A stretch of 7,327 nt of DNA from Planctomycetota bacterium (GTDB taxonomy: Bacteria > Planctomycetota > Phycisphaerae > UBA1845 > PWPN01): assembly GCA_016209665.1 (NCBI GenBank), contig JACQVT010000665.1, positions 1 through 7,327 on the forward strand, written 5' to 3'. The notes beneath the pieces are model-generated. The model was not told where the DNA came from. It ran no database searches and saw only the letters and a list, made by a program, of their open reading frames with translations. Shown here piece after piece: positions 5,699-7,327 of the stretch (within the stretch, counting starts at the first letter, position 1; every line of letters begins with the position of its first letter). Both the position numbers and the translations under genes were made by a program.

Positions 5699-7034
5699 GC
5701 AGGGTCTGTTGGATGATGGGAGCCGCGGCCGCGATGTCACTGACGCCCAGGGCTCTCTCGATGGTCCCGCCGCCCACGACCCACTCGCCGTCGTAGAAGA
5801 CCACGGCCTGGCCGGGGCAGACGGCCCGCTCGGGGCGGTCGAAGATCACGCGGGCCGCTTGCTCGGGCAGGACCTCCACGGTCGCCGGCACGGGGCGCTG
5901 GTTGTAGCGTATGCGGGCCTGCACGCGCAGAACCTCGCCCGCGGGCGCGGCCGGGCGGATGAAGTTGCAGCCCAGGGCCAGGAGGCCGGGGGCTTGCAGG
6001 TCCTCGGCCGTGCCCAGGGTCACGGTGTTGCTCTCCGGATCGAGGGCCGTGACGTAGCGCGGCTGGCCCAGCGCGATCCCCAGGCCGCGGCGCTGCCCTA
6101 TCGTGTACTGGGCCACACCCTGGTGCTCGCCCAGCAGGCGACCATCGGTGTCCACCAGCGGCCCGGGCCGGCGGGCCTCAGGCGCGCGGGCGTTGACCAC
6201 GTCGCGGTAGTCGCCGGTGGGCACGAAGCAGATCTCCATGCTCTCGGCCTTGTGCTCGACATGGGTCAGGCCGATGCGGCCGGCGATGGCCCGCACCTGG
6301 GACTTGTCGAGGTCGCCCACGGGGAAAAGGCAGCGCCGGCGCTGCTCGGCCGTGAGGGCGTAGAGGAAGTAGGTCTGGTCCTTGGCGCCGTCCACGGCGG
6401 TGCGGAGGTAGACATCGTCGTGCTCGGCGCGGCCGGCTGCGAAGCCCGATGGCGGCGTCGAGAACCTGGATTCGATCCTCAGCGGGGCGAAGGCCCCGCC
6501 TCCGGTCGAATCCAGAACCTCTCCTTGCCCTCGGGCTTCTCGCTCGGCCGAAACCAACTGGTCGTCCGGGCGGACGACGGCCAGGCGGGCATAGTGGCCG
6601 GTGGCTACGTAGCGGGCCTCGAGCTGGCGGGCGATGGCGTCCAGCTTGCCGAACTTGAGGTTGCGGTTGCAGTAGACGCAGGGGTTGGGGGTGCGGCCGC
6701 GCCGGTATTCATCCACGAAGTGGTCCATCAGACCTTCGTAGGCCTGGGCGAAATCCATCACGCGGAAGGGGATGTCCAGGATCTCGGCCACGCGCCGGGC
6801 GTCCAGGGCGTCTTCCACGCTGCAGCAAGACCGGCTGCGCGTGCGCAGGTCGTCCGCCAGGACGCTCTTATTTTCATGTTCGACCCCCATGCGCATGAAG
6901 ACGCCGATGACCTCGTAGCCGGCCTCTTTGAGCAGGTAGGCGGCGACGCTGGAATCTACGCCGCCCGACATGGCGCAGACGACGCGCGCCGCGCGCGCGG
7001 GTCGATAGGATGCGAGATCGCTTCGCTCGCTCAC
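5691..7034 (-). CDS. mnmA: tRNA-specific 2-thiouridylase MnmA (TrmU), with an in-frame insertion
   Basis: Cytosolic enzyme that uses ATP and a persulfide sulfur relay to make 2-thiouridine at wobble position 34 of tRNA-Lys, -Glu and -Gln. The PP-loop SGGVDSS is at residues 23-29, followed by the CCSVEDALDARRVA segment (70-83). The first catalytic Cys is in TPNPCVYCN (Cys122), then ATGHYARL (144-151), KDQTYFLYAL (218-227) and the second catalytic Cys in MEICFVPTGDY (Cys269). GVAQYTIGQRRGLGI (306-320) leads into the C-terminal beta-barrel. The start is a GTG; the next ATG lies inside the PP-loop segment, so no later start works. At 447 aa it is longer than the usual 350-380. The excess is residues ~160-207, between ATGHYARL and the KDQTYFLY motif, encoded by a palindromic element. 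All key residues are intact, so the enzyme is probably functional. Identity is near certain. Confidence 0.97.
   Translation of the reverse strand: MSERSDLASYRPARAARVVCAMSGGVDSSVAAYLLKEAGYEVIGVFMRMGVEHENKSVLADDLRTRSRSCCSVEDALDARRVAEILDIPFRVMDFAQAYEGLMDHFVDEYRRGRTPNPCVYCNRNLKFGKLDAIARQLEARYVATGHYARLAVVRPDDQLVSAEREARGQGEVLDSTGGGAFAPLRIESRFSTPPSGFAAGRAEHDDVYLRTAVDGAKDQTYFLYALTAEQRRRCLFPVGDLDKSQVRAIAGRIGLTHVEHKAESMEICFVPTGDYRDVVNARAPEARRPGPLVDTDGRLLGEHQGVAQYTIGQRRGLGIALGQPRYVTALDPESNTVTLGTAEDLQAPGLLALGCNFIRPAAPAGEVLRVQARIRYNQRPVPATVEVLPEQAARVIFDRPERAVCPGQAVVFYDGEWVVGGGTIERALGVSDIAAAAPIIQQTLHA
6430..6550. repeat. ~121-bp nested palindromic (REP/MITE-like) element inserted in mnmA
   Basis: An imperfect inverted repeat centred at about 6490. 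Matching arms, from outside in, are CGGCCG 6430-6435 with 6545-6550, GAAGCCCGA 6441-6449 with TCGGGCTTC 6531-6539, TGGATTCGA 6467-6475 with TCGAATCCA 6506-6514, and GCGGGGC 6482-6488 with GCCCCGC 6493-6499 around a GAAG loop. The arms share one symmetry axis within one base. It coincides with the part of MnmA that lacks a counterpart in the family and is read through in frame, adding a segment containing STGGGAFAPLRIESRFS. The arms and axis are seen directly; calling it a mobile palindromic element is inference, since no second copy is in the window. Confidence 0.8.
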
Positions 7035-7049
7035 GGCCCGTTCACGGCC
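7028..7049. repeat. 11-bp tandem duplication across the kinase stop and mnmA start
   Basis: Two adjacent 11-bp units, CGCTCACGGCC and CGTTCACGGCC on the plus strand, differ at one base. On the minus strand one unit supplies the TGA stop of the kinase-like gene and the other supplies the GTG start of mnmA. The duplication therefore shaped this gene junction. Confidence 0.7.
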
Positions 7050-7327
7050 TTTCTTGGGCCACGGGGCCCGCCTCGGGGTCCAGGTCGAGCATCAGGGTGT
7101 CTTCGTAATAGGGAACGGCCTTGGCCACGCGCAGTTCCTGGAGCTTCTTCACGATGTCGTGGATGCGTTCGGCGGCCGCGAGGACGTGCTGGGCCAGGGC
7201 GTGGGGGCGCGTGTCCGCGTCCAGCGCGGACAAGAGCTCCTGGGTGAAGCCCATGATGCCGGTGAGCGGGTTGTTGATCTCGTGCGCCAGGGTGACGGCC
7301 ATCTGGGCTACCAGCTCGGTCTGGGCC
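7042..7327 (-). CDS. Histidine-kinase-like protein, 3' end only; HisKA domain without an ATPase domain
   Basis: Only the last 94 residues are in the window; the reading frame is open to the window edge, so the start lies outside. The visible part opens with a HisKA dimerisation/phosphoacceptor helix carrying an H-box (LAHEINNPLTGIMGF; the phospho-accepting His is about visible residue 15). A second helix follows (AAERIHDIVKKLQELR), then about 30 residues ending in LMLDLDPEAGPVAQERP and a TGA stop. A normal kinase would continue for 100-150 residues with N, G1 and G2 boxes of HATPase_c; none is present. It may be an ATPase-less signalling protein, phosphorylated by a partner or acting as a dimerisation module, or a truncated kinase. 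The HisKA assignment is firm; activity is unknown. It ends 7 nt before mnmA on the same strand, so co-transcription is likely. Confidence 0.8.
   Translation of the reverse strand, partial: AQTELVAQMAVTLAHEINNPLTGIMGFTQELLSALDADTRPHALAQHVLAAAERIHDIVKKLQELRVAKAVPYYEDTLMLDLDPEAGPVAQERP

Noticed and set aside
5652..7247. Long plus-strand open frame (531 codons) opposite mnmA
   Set aside because: It lies antisense to a certain mnmA and the end of the HisKA gene and has no recognisable motif; it is an antisense shadow.
1..7327. CRISPR arrays, tRNA or rRNA genes, and insertion-sequence transposases
   Set aside because: No evenly spaced direct repeats, no cloverleaf or rRNA-like segments and no transposase motifs were seen on reading both strands.

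Overview
The window is GC-rich, and nearly every base is coding on the minus strand, read from position 7327 down to 1. The taxon cannot be fixed from this sequence. A Sec-dependent lipoprotein, large secreted Ig-like-repeat proteins, two-component fragments and a CCS-type MnmA fit a GC-rich environmental Gram-negative lineage such as Myxococcota/Deltaproteobacteria, Planctomycetes or an uncultured relative. That placement is inference.

Region 1 (7327-5245) is a housekeeping and signalling cluster. It holds the 3' end of a histidine-kinase-like gene that stops just after its HisKA domain and has no ATPase domain. Next is mnmA (tRNA 2-thiouridylase), whose reading frame carries a ~121-bp imperfect palindrome that adds nearly 50 residues. 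Two very small genes follow, each overlapping its predecessor by exactly 8 nt: an orphan Phd/YefM-like protein, and a short protein with the start of a response-regulator receiver domain that then degenerates.

Region 2 (5244-5146) is the only real intergenic gap. It holds a run of 15 C (minus strand) lying between a TTGACT -35-like box and a TAGAAT -10-like box, a 15-bp palindrome with flanking GCGC arms just after the predicted start, and a strong ribosome binding site. The layout matches promoters that phase-vary by changing spacer length.

Region 3 (5145 to beyond position 1) is a tightly packed operon of four genes in two similar pairs: a membrane-anchored HEAT-like protein then a secreted protein ending in three lectin-like repeats, and a HEAT-like lipoprotein then a large secreted protein with two jelly-roll-like repeats and at least five Ig-like domains. 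The last gene is cut by one in-frame TAG at 919-921. The same frame stays open for 306 more codons to the window edge and continues the Ig-like repeats, so this is a single nonsense mutation, a sequence error or a recoding site.

Taken together, region 3 looks like an envelope or extracellular adhesion system whose expression may be switched by the poly-C promoter. The function is inferred; I do not recognise the operon as a described system.
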